Origin: an uncultured Pirellulaceae bacterium
Lineage (GTDB): Bacteria > Planctomycetota > Planctomycetia > Pirellulales > Pirellulaceae
Direction: 5' to 3'
Assembly (NCBI GenBank): GCA_937944405.1
Contig: CALDYR010000117.1
Coordinates: 1 to 64,000 of the forward strand
Length of the DNA: 64,000 nucleotides
Part shown: positions 7,045-17,456 of the stretch, one piece after another
How positions within the stretch are numbered: the first letter of the stretch is position 1
Layout of the letters: each line of letters opens with the position of its first letter
Translations under genes and position numbers: made by a program
Notes under the pieces: generated by a model
Seen by the model: only the letters and a program-made list of their open reading frames with translations
The model's database searches: none
Told to the model about the DNA's origin: nothing

Positions 7045-9723
7045 TTATTCAATCGTAACAAATTCATCTAAGTTAAGAACGATGTGAGCAACTGCGGTAA
7101 GCGCCGCATATTCGACCATGTCCAGTGTTTTATCGGCCCGTTTTTCTCCGACAGATAACAGTTTTTCCGCCTCGCTGGGTTGAGTAGAAAAATGTTCCCG
7201 AAAGTAGATTAAGCTTTCACCCAGCACCGACATCGTCGACTCATCGATTGGTCGAGCGATTGCGCGGCGATAGACATCGGCGATGCACTGATCGTCAGAC
7301 GCAAGGTTTGCCCTTAGCGTCGTTTCGGCCAACGCGCGGGCGGCTTCAATAAACGTTTGATCGTTCATCAGCACCAAGGCCTGTAACGGCGTGTTGGTTC
7401 GTCGGACATCGACGCTGCAACTTTCCCGACCGCCAGCGTCGAAAATCGATTGCCGCGGCGGATTGACGGCGCGCTTCCAGTACGAATACATGCTTTTGCG
7501 GTACAACGAATCTCCGGTGCTGGTACGATAACGGGTACCCTTATCGGCAGCGACAACCTCCCAAAGCCCTTTGGGTTGGTACGGTTTGACCGCCGGTCCA
7601 CCGAGTTCGGGGTTCAACAAACCCGATGCTTGTAAGGCAATATCACGAATCGTGAACCCATCAGCCCGATAACGCGGGCCCCGCGCCAACATTCGATTGT
7701 TAGGATCAACCGCATGTTGTTCGGCGCTCATTTTTGACGACTGGCGAAACGTTTGACTGGTCAGGATCAAACGATGCATCGCCCTCAAGTCCCAACCCGA
7801 TTCCACGAATTCGACCGCCAACCAATCAAGTAGCTCAGGATGGCTGGGGACTTCGCCTTGGACACCAAAGTCGCCAGTGCTTTTGACCAAACCGGTACCG
7901 AAATGATCTCTCCAAATTCGATTCACAATCACCCGCGCGGTCAATGGATTGTCACGCGACACCAACCATCGGGCTAATTCTAATCGCGTAGTAGGCTGGT
8001 CTTGAGATTCCTTGAGCAGCACTTCGGGAACACCTCGAGACAGGGCTTCAGATTTGTCGGGTTGATCATATTGCCCACGCTGTAACAGATAGGCCGGTTC
8101 CGGATTACCGTCACGTTCGCGCATAATCATCACCTGCGCCCAGCGATCGCCGTGATCACGAAAATCTTTCAATGCCGAATCTAGCTCCGCTTTCAGCTCT
8201 CTGCGTAGGGGATCGAGAGTCAAAAAATGTGCGTTCAGCTTTTTTTTCTGGTTATCGTTCAGTTTCGGCAGCGCTAAGAATTTTCGATGCTGTTTTTTCA
8301 GTTTCTGGTATTGTTCTAGATCGGAATCCGCATCAGCCTTGCCTTCTTTAATTTCGACTTCGGTCGCCGCCTCAGCACCAGCTTTTCCTAATTCGGTAAC
8401 ACCAGCGGCCGATTTAGCCTTCGATTGAGCGCCCTTGAGATTGGTTCGAGCAACCGCTTGCATCCTTTTAATCCACGTTTTAAAACGCTGCTGAAACTTG
8501 GCCTCGTCCCGTTCCATCGCAAGATCGGCTTGCCTGAGTCGCGCCAGTCGTTCGTCGTCGACTATCTGCAGCGGCGAAGTGATTTTCATCGACGGGTTTG
8601 CATCGACGCCTTTGCCAACACCTTTTTCTCCAATGTTGTTGAAATAGGCGTACATCCGGAAAAATTCTTTTTGCGAAAGCGGATCGTACTTGTGGTCGTG
8701 GCACCGAGCACACCCCATCGTCAGTCCCAAGAAAACCGTGGCCGTTGTTTCAACGCGATCGACTACATTTTCGACGCGGTATTCCGCCGCAAGCGCTCCA
8801 CTTTCGGCGTTCTGACGGTGATTTCGATTGAATGCCGATGCGAGACGTTGCATGTCCGTGGCATCGGGAAGCATGTCACCCGCGATTTGCTCGATAATGA
8901 ATTGATCAAACGGCATATTGTCTCGGTAGGCTGCGATGACCCAATCACGCCATGGCCAATTATGCCGCTCATAGTCGTTTTGGTACCCATCGGTGTCCGC
9001 ATATCGCGCCGCGTCGAGCCACAATAGTGTTTGACGTTCGGCAAAAGCATCAGACTCCAACAGAGCATCGATCGCAATGTCCAATTGCGTTGACTGCGCT
9101 GACTGCGAAGTACTGTTATCCGATTGATGGGTTGTTGCCGACGGTAGCAGTCCGGTTAACGTTAAAGAAGACCGCCGCAACAGCACGTCCATATCCGCCG
9201 GAGGCGAAGGATGCAGATCGTTGGCCACCAATTTTGTTGCAACAAAAGCATCGATTGGATTACTCGACCACGCTTCAATTGTGCTCCGGTCCCAGTTAGC
9301 GGTGGTTGCAACGGCATCGATTTGAGGGACTTCAGGACGTTTAGGACATTCAAATGCCCAATGCTTTTCGTAGGCTGCTCCTTGCAAGATCCATTGCTCA
9401 AGAATTGTTTTTTCGGCCGCCGATAGCGTCCGGTTGCTATCTGGTGGCGGCATGACCGCATCAGGATCGTCGCTGTGAATCCGCATCAGCATTTCACTGG
9501 CCGCCAAATCACTGCGGTCAATCGCTTCGAGCAGCGCTTCTTCGGAATCCATGCGGAAGCTAGAATCTTGGTTTTTGGCGTCGGGACCGTGACAGTGAAA
9601 GCAGCGATCCGATAAGATCGGACGAACTTGCGCGCCAAAATCGATGGGCTCCTCCGCCCACGTCACCGAAGATGAAAAACCACAGTGGACGTAGAAAGCG
9701 ATAATGAAAATTGCGAAGCGCAT
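7045..9723 (-). CDS. DUF1549/DUF1553 protein with planctomycete cytochrome c domain
   Basis: This 892-residue secreted protein has a short signal peptide. A planctomycete cytochrome c domain follows, with a single haem site (DRCFHCHGPDAK, CxxCH) near residue 40 and an AVMPPPDS loop that could supply the axial Met. DUF1549 comes next (WLDAARYADTDGYQ; MGCARCHDHKYDP), then a charged coiled-coil-like insert rich in Lys/Glu/Ala (about 400-510), then DUF1553 (LVSRDNPLTARVIVNRIWRDHFG; GGRESCSVDVRRTNTPLQALVLMND). It forms an operon with the DUF1501 gene. Such pairs are thought to take part in polysaccharide breakdown or redox chemistry in the periplasm, but this is inference from genomic context in the phylum. 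Confidence 0.9.
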   Translation of the reverse strand: MRFAIFIIAFYVHCGFSSSVTWAEEPIDFGAQVRPILSDRCFHCHGPDAKNQDSSFRMDSEEALLEAIDRSDLAASEMLMRIHSDDPDAVMPPPDSNRTLSAAEKTILEQWILQGAAYEKHWAFECPKRPEVPQIDAVATTANWDRSTIEAWSSNPIDAFVATKLVANDLHPSPPADMDVLLRRSSLTLTGLLPSATTHQSDNSTSQSAQSTQLDIAIDALLESDAFAERQTLLWLDAARYADTDGYQNDYERHNWPWRDWVIAAYRDNMPFDQFIIEQIAGDMLPDATDMQRLASAFNRNHRQNAESGALAAEYRVENVVDRVETTATVFLGLTMGCARCHDHKYDPLSQKEFFRMYAYFNNIGEKGVGKGVDANPSMKITSPLQIVDDERLARLRQADLAMERDEAKFQQRFKTWIKRMQAVARTNLKGAQSKAKSAAGVTELGKAGAEAATEVEIKEGKADADSDLEQYQKLKKQHRKFLALPKLNDNQKKKLNAHFLTLDPLRRELKAELDSALKDFRDHGDRWAQVMIMRERDGNPEPAYLLQRGQYDQPDKSEALSRGVPEVLLKESQDQPTTRLELARWLVSRDNPLTARVIVNRIWRDHFGTGLVKSTGDFGVQGEVPSHPELLDWLAVEFVESGWDLRAMHRLILTSQTFRQSSKMSAEQHAVDPNNRMLARGPRYRADGFTIRDIALQASGLLNPELGGPAVKPYQPKGLWEVVAADKGTRYRTSTGDSLYRKSMYSYWKRAVNPPRQSIFDAGGRESCSVDVRRTNTPLQALVLMNDQTFIEAARALAETTLRANLASDDQCIADVYRRAIARPIDESTMSVLGESLIYFREHFSTQPSEAEKLLSVGEKRADKTLDMVEYAALTAVAHIVLNLDEFVTIE

Positions 9724-11013
9724 TTTGTTCGTGACGGGGGTAGGAAGTGAGGAGGAGTCGTCTGCACAGAGACATCCGACAGATTATAACACCGAATACT
9801 TTAGCCAATGAGGATATCAAGCACGTTTTTGTCGACAGACCCCCCGATGACTACCTCTCCCCACAACGCATCTTGATTTTAGTGCATTGGGGTACGCTGC
9901 AAACCAAAACAAAACGCATGGCGTCCCGCACATGAGGCATCGGGCAGGCTGGATAAAACCCCAAAGCATGGCCGCCTTTAATCCCGCGATTGATCTACCG
10001 CGTAGTACCACCTAATAACCACCGCAGCGTATACAGGGTTTCGGCAATTTACAAAAAATAAGCGACAGGCTTTGTCTGCCCCCCTGCAATGCTTACAACC
10101 TGACGCTCGCAAGCAAGCAACAGTGGTCTTGTTTTGAGACAAAGTCTATTTCGTCGCACACGCCAAAGGCGCTTTACCGTACTCTACGTTGCGCTTCTTT
10201 CCACGGCGGTTTTCCTATCGGAAACCGAAGTGGAACCCGAACTTCCTCCTCAAACGACGCAACCGCAGATTGACAAATCGCTTAAACCGGCGACGCAACT
10301 ATTCTGCAGCATCGTACAGCATCGACTTCGTCATCGGCCTGATTGTCGCCTGTGTCATCGCTATCACTATCACGGGCATCAACAGGAATAGGAATTTTTG
10401 GCGGCGTCAGGTTCGGCATCTCAACGCCCCGATCTTCACGTTCAACCGGGTCCGACAGCGGGAGTTTCGGTTAACGGCAGCAATCACCGAGCCGGTACGA
10501 TAGACTCGCAAGCAGAAAAAACCACGCACAAGTCCGGTTTCGCGTGCATTGTTATCCTGCAAACTAGGGCAAAGCGAATTTATTTGAATAGGTTTGAAGC
10601 GTGCCTGCATCCGTCCGCGCACGCCGTTCCAGTCGGTGACATTATTCCTCACATTTGACTGCGATTCAAGTCAGTTCTGTTTGAGTTTCTCGTCCGAAAA
10701 CACATTCGGTGGGCAATAAGTTAAGTTGACGCCAGATTGATGTCGTCAGTATTCGACTGGCCATTTCGCCAGCGCATTCGAGCATGTAGGGCCGTTATGT
10801 TGGCCGACCACAGCGCCAGCGTGCAGTGCCAACGAAAAATTTCAACGCGTACACGACGGCGTAGTTTTTTGCGGAACCCCTGGAGGGAGACAGCAGTACG
10901 TGGCGATAACGACCCGAAGAAGTTCAGCCCTCTGAGAAAACTGGAGGTTCGTTTCGTCGCGTTCTGTTGCGACCGGACATTATTCCGTCGAGCCAAACGC
11001 TCGCGTAGCATTG
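9724..11013. other. Gene-poor 1.3-kb region, probably decayed
   Basis: Open frames of 80-110 codons occur on both strands, but none has recognisable motifs and they overlap each other antiparallel. One minus-strand stretch at about 10330-10475 looks protein-like (PNLTPPKIPIPVDAR then an Asp/Ser-rich DSDSDDTGDN) but is bounded by stops, as expected of a broken gene. No inverted repeats or transposase remains could be identified. Confidence 0.4.
10334..10477 (-). pseudogene. Possible remnant of an acidic, Asp-rich protein gene
   Basis: On the minus strand one frame gives a proline-rich segment (PKLPLSDPV, then PNLTPPKIPIPVDAR) followed by DSDSDDTGDNQADDEVDA. It is closed upstream by TAA and downstream by TAA within about 60 codons. 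The composition looks like a fragment of a secreted acidic protein rather than random translation. There is no start codon with context and no homologous continuation, so this is a weak call. Confidence 0.2.
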
Positions 11014-11265
11014 TCAGTCGCACGACTGTAGTTGAGGAAGTTTTTCTGGTGATACTACAAGTTTGATACTGCGAGGAATTCCGGGTTTCCGCTCGATCAG
11101 GCCAAGTCCATCTAGCCGTACGATCATTGAGTGCACGGTCGGCGGTGTTGAGCGAAAGTACCGAACAAAGTCAGATTCTGCAGGGGCACGACCGTTCAAT
11201 GTGGAATAGCTGTATATGAACGCGAGGTACTGCCCCTGTTTATGTGTGAATTCGGTTCCGTCCAT
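11014..11265 (-). CDS. Small LexA-like winged-helix DNA-binding protein
   Basis: The 83-residue product matches the N-terminal DNA-binding domain of LexA-type repressors: TxKQGQYLAFIYSYSTLNGRAPAESD is the first helix pair, TPPTVHSMIVRLDGLGLI the recognition helix region, and RKPGIPRSIKLVV the wing. There is no C-terminal Ser-Lys peptidase domain, so it cannot self-cleave and is not a true SOS LexA. Stand-alone copies of this domain occur in planctomycetes and cyanobacteria, often scattered near mobile DNA. Its neighbours give no hint of a target. The ATG at 11265 is the natural start. It could be a functional regulator or a relic. Confidence 0.7.
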   Translation of the reverse strand: MDGTEFTHKQGQYLAFIYSYSTLNGRAPAESDFVRYFRSTPPTVHSMIVRLDGLGLIERKPGIPRSIKLVVSPEKLPQLQSCD

Positions 11266-11397
11266 TTCATTCCTTAAGGTTAAGCAGGATAACTATTGCT
11301 GTACCGGTGCGCAGAACGAAACTTCGAACGGGTAAATCGTTTTCAGCAAAAAGGATAATGTTGGCTAACGATGTAAAAAGGAAACCCTCTCCCAAAA

Positions 11398-14300
11398 CTA
11401 CGCCGTCCGATAGCTGCCCCAAAACTTGGTCGGCACCAGCGCTAATGCGATCACCAACAGATGAAAACATCCGACCACTAAGATCCACTTTTCGGTTGTG
11501 TCGTTGGAAGCCGAGTAAGCGTGCAGGCCAACCCCTAACGCGTTCACACCTTTCCACGACCACAATGTGATGATATTGCCAAAGATAACAATCATCGCAA
11601 AACCGCGTTCACGCACCAACCCCGCCCATCGCGCGTGCAGACTGATTGCGTTCCACAACACGATCATCAAAGCCCCATTTTCTTTGGGATCCCACCCCCA
11701 GAATCGGCCCCACGAATCATCGCCCCACAGTCCTCCCAAAACGGTCCCAAAGAAACTAAACAGCAACGCCAGACACACCATACCGTACATCGAATGAACG
11801 ACTTCTTGTCTTGCCGTTTTGGTGGACAGTTTTTTAGTGAACATCGCGCCAATGACATAGGCAACGCCTAATGCCCCCGCAGCGAAGGTTGTGCCATATC
11901 CAATCGTGACACACACCACATGTGTGGCCAGCCAAAACTGGGTGTCCAAAACCGCTAACAGCACGGTGAAAGTATCCCCATCAATGATCGTCATCGACCA
12001 CGCCCACATTAAAACCAAAAACGCCCCTACGCCGCCCAGCACATTGCCTATTCCGATACGCGTCATCCGTTCTACCAACATCATCAAAGGGACGAAAACG
12101 GCTGTCACGAACAAAGCCGAAGAATAAAGGTTCGTCACCGGAGGCCGACCCGAGATATAAATTCGTAATATGATGCCGACCACCAACAACACCCAACCCA
12201 ATCCCAGTAACCAGAATGAAGCTTGATTGAAGGCGCGCGAGTACCCGATCCAGCCAAAGGTTGCGACTAAAAATGCTGCACAAAAAATGACCATCGCTTG
12301 ATGAAACAAATTCGCGCCGTTGTAAATGTTTTCCGCAGCAGCACGACCAGGCGACATCCCCGGTGGAACATGGTCTGTCAGCATTTGATGGTACTGGATT
12401 AACGCTTGATTAAATGTTTCGGCATCACCGGCCCGGTAGGCAGGCCCCAATTGTGCAAACAACTGGGCATACTTTTGCGCATCGCCGCTCAAAGACTGGG
12501 AGACCAAAGACTCTGGGGGACCGATTTTTTGAAACTGGGTTACCAATGATGACACCAAAGCAGGTTTCTGTCGTGCGATAATAGTATCGACAATCGGGCC
12601 AAAGCTACTTTGAAAACCCAATTTCAAATCCGCAGGCACCGTCTCCCACTGATCGGCTAACATCTGGGTTAACTGCGCTTCGTCGTCAACACCAAGGGCC
12701 TCTTTCGCACTTTCCAACATTTGGGGATTACGCAAAATGCTTTGTGCGGCCTGCCGAGCCAACAACATTTCACGCAGTTCGTCAATCATCTCATCTTCGA
12801 TAACTTCTTCAGCAAGTTCCGAATAATTGTCGACGTCAAAGCGTTCGGCCATCGACTGAATCCAAGCCAGGTCTTTGGTGCGGGAAAACGTTAGCCATGG
12901 CACTTCAGCATCCTCCGAGGGAATCAACAGCGGCAATCCTTCACGAACTGAATTTAAAGCTAAATTCAGCCGGCGCTCAAAATCAAGTTCATCGCCTTTT
13001 TCCAACAGCGTCCCAAAAGCCACCTGAATTGCTTGGACCTTGCCAATCTTCCGCGACACGTCCACCAAACGAGATTGAAACAAGGAATAGTCATCTGGTT
13101 TAAGCCCTTTGGGCAACATCGACCGAATTTTTGCTGGTGCATCATCGAGTTCGGCGAGTGAATATCGCAGACTTGGCCGTCCAATTTCCAAATTCAATTG
13201 GGATTCTAATTCTAATTTACGATCGGCATCGGATTCGTTTTTAACCGCTTCGGCTAAACCGGACTGGCCACCATCAAAGGACCGATTCAATTTCAGGGCT
13301 GCGATCACGGTGGGGTCCTCGATTCGCAACAATCGATAGTCCTGAAATCCGTCGGCCCCAAACATCGCGTCGGCTAACCAACGCATCGCTGGCTGTTTTT
13401 CGTTCTGCCCATCGTAGACTTCTTCCCGTTTGGTCAACTGCCTCAGCGTATTTCGAGCTAATGATTCGACAGGTTGAATACGTCCGTTGAAGGTGATGGG
13501 GATTTGCCCCAATAGATCCAGTCGCATTCCTTGATGCTTCAACGACCCAAAGGTTGCCCGAGAAATATCTTTCGCCGCGTACAAGAAAAAGACGGCAACC
13601 AACCCAATCGCTAGGGCGTCGCGTTTCCACCAACGAACCGTTGGGGCAGATTGGCCAGTCAATTCAGCCTCAGATTTGGCGGTTTGTTCTTTTTTGATTG
13701 TTTGCTTTTGTTTTTTCTCCAAAAACCCTAACAACGAAGTGCCAAACTGAGCCACCAATCCGATCACCACAAACATGCAGCACACATACGGAATCATCCA
13801 ACCACGATTCTTCACAATTTGAATCGTGGAAACCTCTCGGCCCAGACCGTCGGTGGCGTAGCCAGTTTGATAGAACGTCTCCCCCGAATAACGTAGCGGA
13901 TTATTCATGAAGACCTGTTGCGCGCTTTGCGTGTTGGCCACCATGTCGTTGAGAATAAAATCCGATGAATACCACTTGGCGGTCTGCGTGCCGGGATACA
14001 TTTTGGCCTGCACGTCTTTCAGCGTCAGCGCATAAGGTTTGTAATCGGCTTTAAAACGTAGGCCGATCTGGTACGGTTTTCCGCCAACGTTTACCGTGTC
14101 GATTTGTTCGGTTTGGTACCCAACCTGCGACAGCAAGAACGTCCCGAGGTTTCGCAACGACGTTTTTTCAGTCAACCGCACGTACGCGACCGCCATATCC
14201 ACCGATTGACGGGCCCCGACACCGTTAGCCGAATTTGCATCCAACGCCACCCAACGGCGCAACACACCGTCGGTTTCAATACCACTATCAAGCGCGGGAC

Positions 14301-15408
14301 GTTGCCGGACAAGATTCGCATTCTTAATGTATTTCAACACTTCAATGCTGAACGGTAATTGCTCATGGGTTACCGCTTGGAAGCCAATTGCAGCGGTGCT
14401 CGGTGATTTTAAGAACTGGTCTGATGGAAAACGCACAAATTTGTCGAGTTCTGGATCGGATTGATCAACAACGACGATTTCTGTCGCCCGGATATCGTCG
14501 GCAACAGAGACCGTTTCGCCCTCCGCGATCTGCATTTGCGTTTCTTCATTTGTCAGCGACACGTAAAGCTCATTAGCCATCAGTCCCGCCAACCCTAGGT
14601 GCAGCAACACAATTCCGCCTTTACGGCGAAACAATAATACGCTGGCCACCAAACAGACCAAACCCGCGGCAGTCGCCTGGGTCAATTGCCAAACGATTCT
14701 CATCCCTTCGCGGTTAACGAACGTGTCTTTCCCCAGCAAAACAACGGCCAAAAGCACGCCCCCCATCACCAACCCCAGAGAGGCCATGATGATCTTTTCG
14801 ATGTGTCCGCCACCAGTTGACTGGTCGCCTTTGCCGACAAAAAAGAAGCCCACCACGCACGCCCCCAACAACAACCCGATGATGCCTTGAAGAATCAGCC
14901 ACATGATGTTGTAGGGAATGGGCGGTTGGTTATTCAGTAAAGTTTCAGTCGTCGTGTTGAAGACGATCGCCCACGTGAAAAAGGCACCCAACATTGCAAT
15001 CGCCGCCCCCAACCAAAGCTTTACCCCCTCCGCTTGCAAACGAAAACGCAACAAGTGCGCGGCCGTTAAATTCATCAACAGCAATACGATCAACGTCAGG
15101 CCACTGGGCATCACAAATGCACCGGGAACAAACGGCGCATCGGGAAACCAGCGGTCGACCAAGACTTCTTCAAACGGCACCGTCACCAACAGGGATGAAT
15201 AGTGCTGGCTCTTGATTTCCCACATGTCGTGGGTGGCCTGTTGAAGTGTGATGATGAAGATCGCAAAAACCGAAACGGCCAACAACACGATCGTCAGTCG
15301 CAAAGACGCCAACGGCGTTAGCACCACCTGCACGCGATCGGTCATCGTTAGCGCTTTGTTTTTGTTTGGACGCGCGGTTTTGGTTTGTGGCAGTACGTTG
15401 GTCGCCAT
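11398..15408 (-). CDS. Cytochrome c maturation protein, ResB-CcsA (System II) fusion
   Basis: At 1336 residues this is a fusion of the two System II haem-lyase subunits. The N-terminal half has ResB character: membrane helices near 40-60, 85-110, 130-155 and 190-215, then a long periplasmic part ending in a helix around 555-575. The C-terminal 300 residues are CcsA, with successive helices and the haem-handling WWD-type motif WGRFWGWDPKENGALM, followed by SLHARWAG. Between them sits an unusually long soluble, Glu/Leu-rich segment of about 400 residues. Expected role: export of haem and its attachment to CxxCH apocytochromes outside the membrane. I start at the ATG at 15408 (MATNVL), preceded by GGGTGA; the frame extends to a TTG at 15447. 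It follows a lipoprotein gene on the same strand. Confidence 0.85.
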   Translation of the reverse strand: MATNVLPQTKTARPNKNKALTMTDRVQVVLTPLASLRLTIVLLAVSVFAIFIITLQQATHDMWEIKSQHYSSLLVTVPFEEVLVDRWFPDAPFVPGAFVMPSGLTLIVLLLMNLTAAHLLRFRLQAEGVKLWLGAAIAMLGAFFTWAIVFNTTTETLLNNQPPIPYNIMWLILQGIIGLLLGACVVGFFFVGKGDQSTGGGHIEKIIMASLGLVMGGVLLAVVLLGKDTFVNREGMRIVWQLTQATAAGLVCLVASVLLFRRKGGIVLLHLGLAGLMANELYVSLTNEETQMQIAEGETVSVADDIRATEIVVVDQSDPELDKFVRFPSDQFLKSPSTAAIGFQAVTHEQLPFSIEVLKYIKNANLVRQRPALDSGIETDGVLRRWVALDANSANGVGARQSVDMAVAYVRLTEKTSLRNLGTFLLSQVGYQTEQIDTVNVGGKPYQIGLRFKADYKPYALTLKDVQAKMYPGTQTAKWYSSDFILNDMVANTQSAQQVFMNNPLRYSGETFYQTGYATDGLGREVSTIQIVKNRGWMIPYVCCMFVVIGLVAQFGTSLLGFLEKKQKQTIKKEQTAKSEAELTGQSAPTVRWWKRDALAIGLVAVFFLYAAKDISRATFGSLKHQGMRLDLLGQIPITFNGRIQPVESLARNTLRQLTKREEVYDGQNEKQPAMRWLADAMFGADGFQDYRLLRIEDPTVIAALKLNRSFDGGQSGLAEAVKNESDADRKLELESQLNLEIGRPSLRYSLAELDDAPAKIRSMLPKGLKPDDYSLFQSRLVDVSRKIGKVQAIQVAFGTLLEKGDELDFERRLNLALNSVREGLPLLIPSEDAEVPWLTFSRTKDLAWIQSMAERFDVDNYSELAEEVIEDEMIDELREMLLARQAAQSILRNPQMLESAKEALGVDDEAQLTQMLADQWETVPADLKLGFQSSFGPIVDTIIARQKPALVSSLVTQFQKIGPPESLVSQSLSGDAQKYAQLFAQLGPAYRAGDAETFNQALIQYHQMLTDHVPPGMSPGRAAAENIYNGANLFHQAMVIFCAAFLVATFGWIGYSRAFNQASFWLLGLGWVLLVVGIILRIYISGRPPVTNLYSSALFVTAVFVPLMMLVERMTRIGIGNVLGGVGAFLVLMWAWSMTIIDGDTFTVLLAVLDTQFWLATHVVCVTIGYGTTFAAGALGVAYVIGAMFTKKLSTKTARQEVVHSMYGMVCLALLFSFFGTVLGGLWGDDSWGRFWGWDPKENGALMIVLWNAISLHARWAGLVRERGFAMIVIFGNIITLWSWKGVNALGVGLHAYSASNDTTEKWILVVGCFHLLVIALALVPTKFWGSYRTA

Positions 15409-15589
15409 CGTTTCACCCAGTTCGTTAAAAGACTCTTCGTCGGGCAACTTCTACTCTGCCCTAACACGCTCTTCAGCACTATCAACAGCAATACGTGCGT
15501 ACGAGTAAAAGTATTGAATGTTTGCGTTAAATCGGAAGTGTGGATTGTTGAAGGTGGATCAGTGGTCGCCAATCCATCTGCGGCCACCA

Positions 15590-16774
15590 TCACGGTGCGT
15601 CGGTGAATTTGAATGACTTCAAAAACGTATCAAAAGTTGCCCGGTCTGACTTCACCATGGAGTCTTCACCGATCATCTTGAAAAACCAAGCCGCGTCGGC
15701 GTGTTTGACCATCACCCCCACCAGAGATTGTGTTGCGTCCTCGGCGCCGGGCAACAGTACTGTCTTTTTGCCTTCGACACCGCTGACGACAACTGTTTCT
15801 GTTTCGGCTTCAATCGTGGCTTCATCGGCAGGTTTCATTCCCACCGACTGCCTCCAAAAATTCACGTTGTCATTCCATTGGTTTGTCGCCGTCAGTGGCA
15901 CCACAGAAATCTGAACCTTGCCCTCATCGGTCTCTCGAACGAACCGCGCCACCACCATCGCCGACGTTTTGCCCGGCGTATAACCGGAAGGAGGATCGAA
16001 CGTAAACTTGGGGTTGGCGGTAAACTCGTTCTTTAATGTCGCAGGCCGTTTTACCGATGATCGCCTCGAGACAGCATCGGTTTGGGCGGTGTCCGATGAT
16101 TCGGCCCGGGCATCGGATTTCTGATTGCGCCGCTGCGATTGCTGGATGAAGGGGCCTCCCATCGACTGCCCCGCAGACTGCCCTTGTTGATCAAATAAAC
16201 GATACGCAGCATGTACGCCCTGCTTAACGGCTAGGTCGCTATCGATCGATTTTTCCGTTGTCGGCGGCAGCCCAAGTTGCCCGCGCCAACGATTAACGTT
16301 ACTGAGCAAATCCTGCTGTCCTCCCAAACGCGAAATACGAACTTCCACGCCGGTGTCTGGCATTTTCAAAATTGCGAATACCATTTGAGCTTTCCCTCCC
16401 AGACTCCAGCGGTCCGGCAGATCCCAAACTGGTCGTTCCGAACCACTTGCAGATTCGAATTTGACAGCGTCAATGAAAGGCCCCCAATCCGGCTGAGACC
16501 TCGCAACCTTCTCCGGCGGCCCGGAAATCTTAAAAAACCAAGCCGCTTGATCGCGCTGAAAAATAGCCACCACCATGCGCGTTGATTCGGCCGCAGTTTC
16601 AGTTCGACCAGAAGCCGCAGACGCTGTCTCAGACAGCGCAGGAGGACCGAGATCACGCATCCATTGAATCCCCGATCGCGTTTTGGGAATTAGGTCAACG
16701 GTGACTGGGGATTCTTGCTTACAGCCCACCAGCAAAGCTGGCAAACACAGCAACGGTATTGATCGAAAAAGCAT
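15590..16774 (-). CDS. Lipoprotein with duplicated domain, upstream of the ResB-CcsA gene
   Basis: I start at the ATG at 16774, giving 394 residues, because it yields a clean lipoprotein signal (MLFRSIPLLCLPALLVGC). The frame extends upstream to 16933 but that part is not signal-like. Two sequence patterns each occur twice: MVVAIFQRDQAAWFFKISG resembles VGVMVKHADAAWFFKMIG, each followed by a conserved F-hydrophobic-KF end, and VNRWRGQLGLPP resembles VNFWRQSVGMKP. This suggests an internal domain duplication. It lies 181 bp upstream of the ResB-CcsA gene on the same strand and is probably co-transcribed, so a role in cytochrome c assembly is possible. Function otherwise unknown. Confidence 0.75.
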   Translation of the reverse strand: MLFRSIPLLCLPALLVGCKQESPVTVDLIPKTRSGIQWMRDLGPPALSETASAASGRTETAAESTRMVVAIFQRDQAAWFFKISGPPEKVARSQPDWGPFIDAVKFESASGSERPVWDLPDRWSLGGKAQMVFAILKMPDTGVEVRISRLGGQQDLLSNVNRWRGQLGLPPTTEKSIDSDLAVKQGVHAAYRLFDQQGQSAGQSMGGPFIQQSQRRNQKSDARAESSDTAQTDAVSRRSSVKRPATLKNEFTANPKFTFDPPSGYTPGKTSAMVVARFVRETDEGKVQISVVPLTATNQWNDNVNFWRQSVGMKPADEATIEAETETVVVSGVEGKKTVLLPGAEDATQSLVGVMVKHADAAWFFKMIGEDSMVKSDRATFDTFLKSFKFTDAP

Positions 16775-17456
16775 ACAGTGAGTTTCTTTGAACAGCGGGG
16801 ACGCGTCGAACGAGGGGCCGGTGGACGTCACTATAACCGCAACGGGCACCACGCAGTTTCGCAGACAAATTGTCGCGACTGCGGTCGTAATTGGCAAGCT
16901 ATTGACTCCAACCATTTTAAAACAGCAAGACATTTCTAACCACCGTAGCGACCGGCAGTCGCTGATTTAACATTCGTTCTCTTTGGACCCGCGACTGCCT
17001 CGCACTATTCAATCAATGGCAATCACTTTATGGCTTTTGCTTCATGGTTTTTGCTTAATTCCGACGATTTAATCGGCGAATAAATTGTTGTTGTCGGCTT
17101 CGATTGATCACTACGATCAACCTCAGGCTATTCTCGAGATTGATTCTACGCGGAGACGCAACGAGTTCTTGTGTCGTCCCCCGGGCTGACCTCGCCGCCG
17201 ACGGTAATTAATCCGATCAACTCACGACCCATCCGCCTGCAGGCTTCCACCCCTTGCGTGCACCGACGTTGGCTGTTGTCGGTGGAGAACGGCGCGTAAA
17301 AAAAGCGGGCACCGTACGAAAACGGGCCAGCTTAATTTCTTCTTTAAATCGTTACCAGGTCGGCGTTAGCGTAGGGCTGGGTTTGATCAGTCTGAGTTAG
17401 CCCAAGGCTGAGTTAGCGCAAGGCTGAATCAGTGACCATCGCCCCCCTCACCGCGT
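16775..17456. other. 682-bp intergenic region
   Basis: No gene or RNA family was recognised in this gap between two minus-strand genes. It holds a short tandem repeat at 17392-17423. The stretch 17150-17340 is GC-rich and could be structured, but I found no signature of RNase P, SRP RNA or tmRNA. Confidence 0.4.
17392..17423 (+). repeat. Tandem repeat, 2 x 16 bp
   Basis: CTGAGTTAGCCCAAGG at 17392-17407 is followed directly by CTGAGTTAGCGCAAGG at 17408-17423 (one mismatch), and a third partial unit begins CTGAATCAG. It is intergenic, 33 bp beyond the 3' end of the acidic protein gene. Confidence 0.8.

Noticed and set aside
8425-9027. 200-codon plus-strand frame opposite the DUF1549/DUF1553 gene
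   Set aside because: Antisense to a confidently identified gene and without motifs.
11014-11265. SOS regulator LexA
   Set aside because: The C-terminal autoprotease domain with its Ser-Lys pair is absent, so this is only a LexA-type DNA-binding domain.
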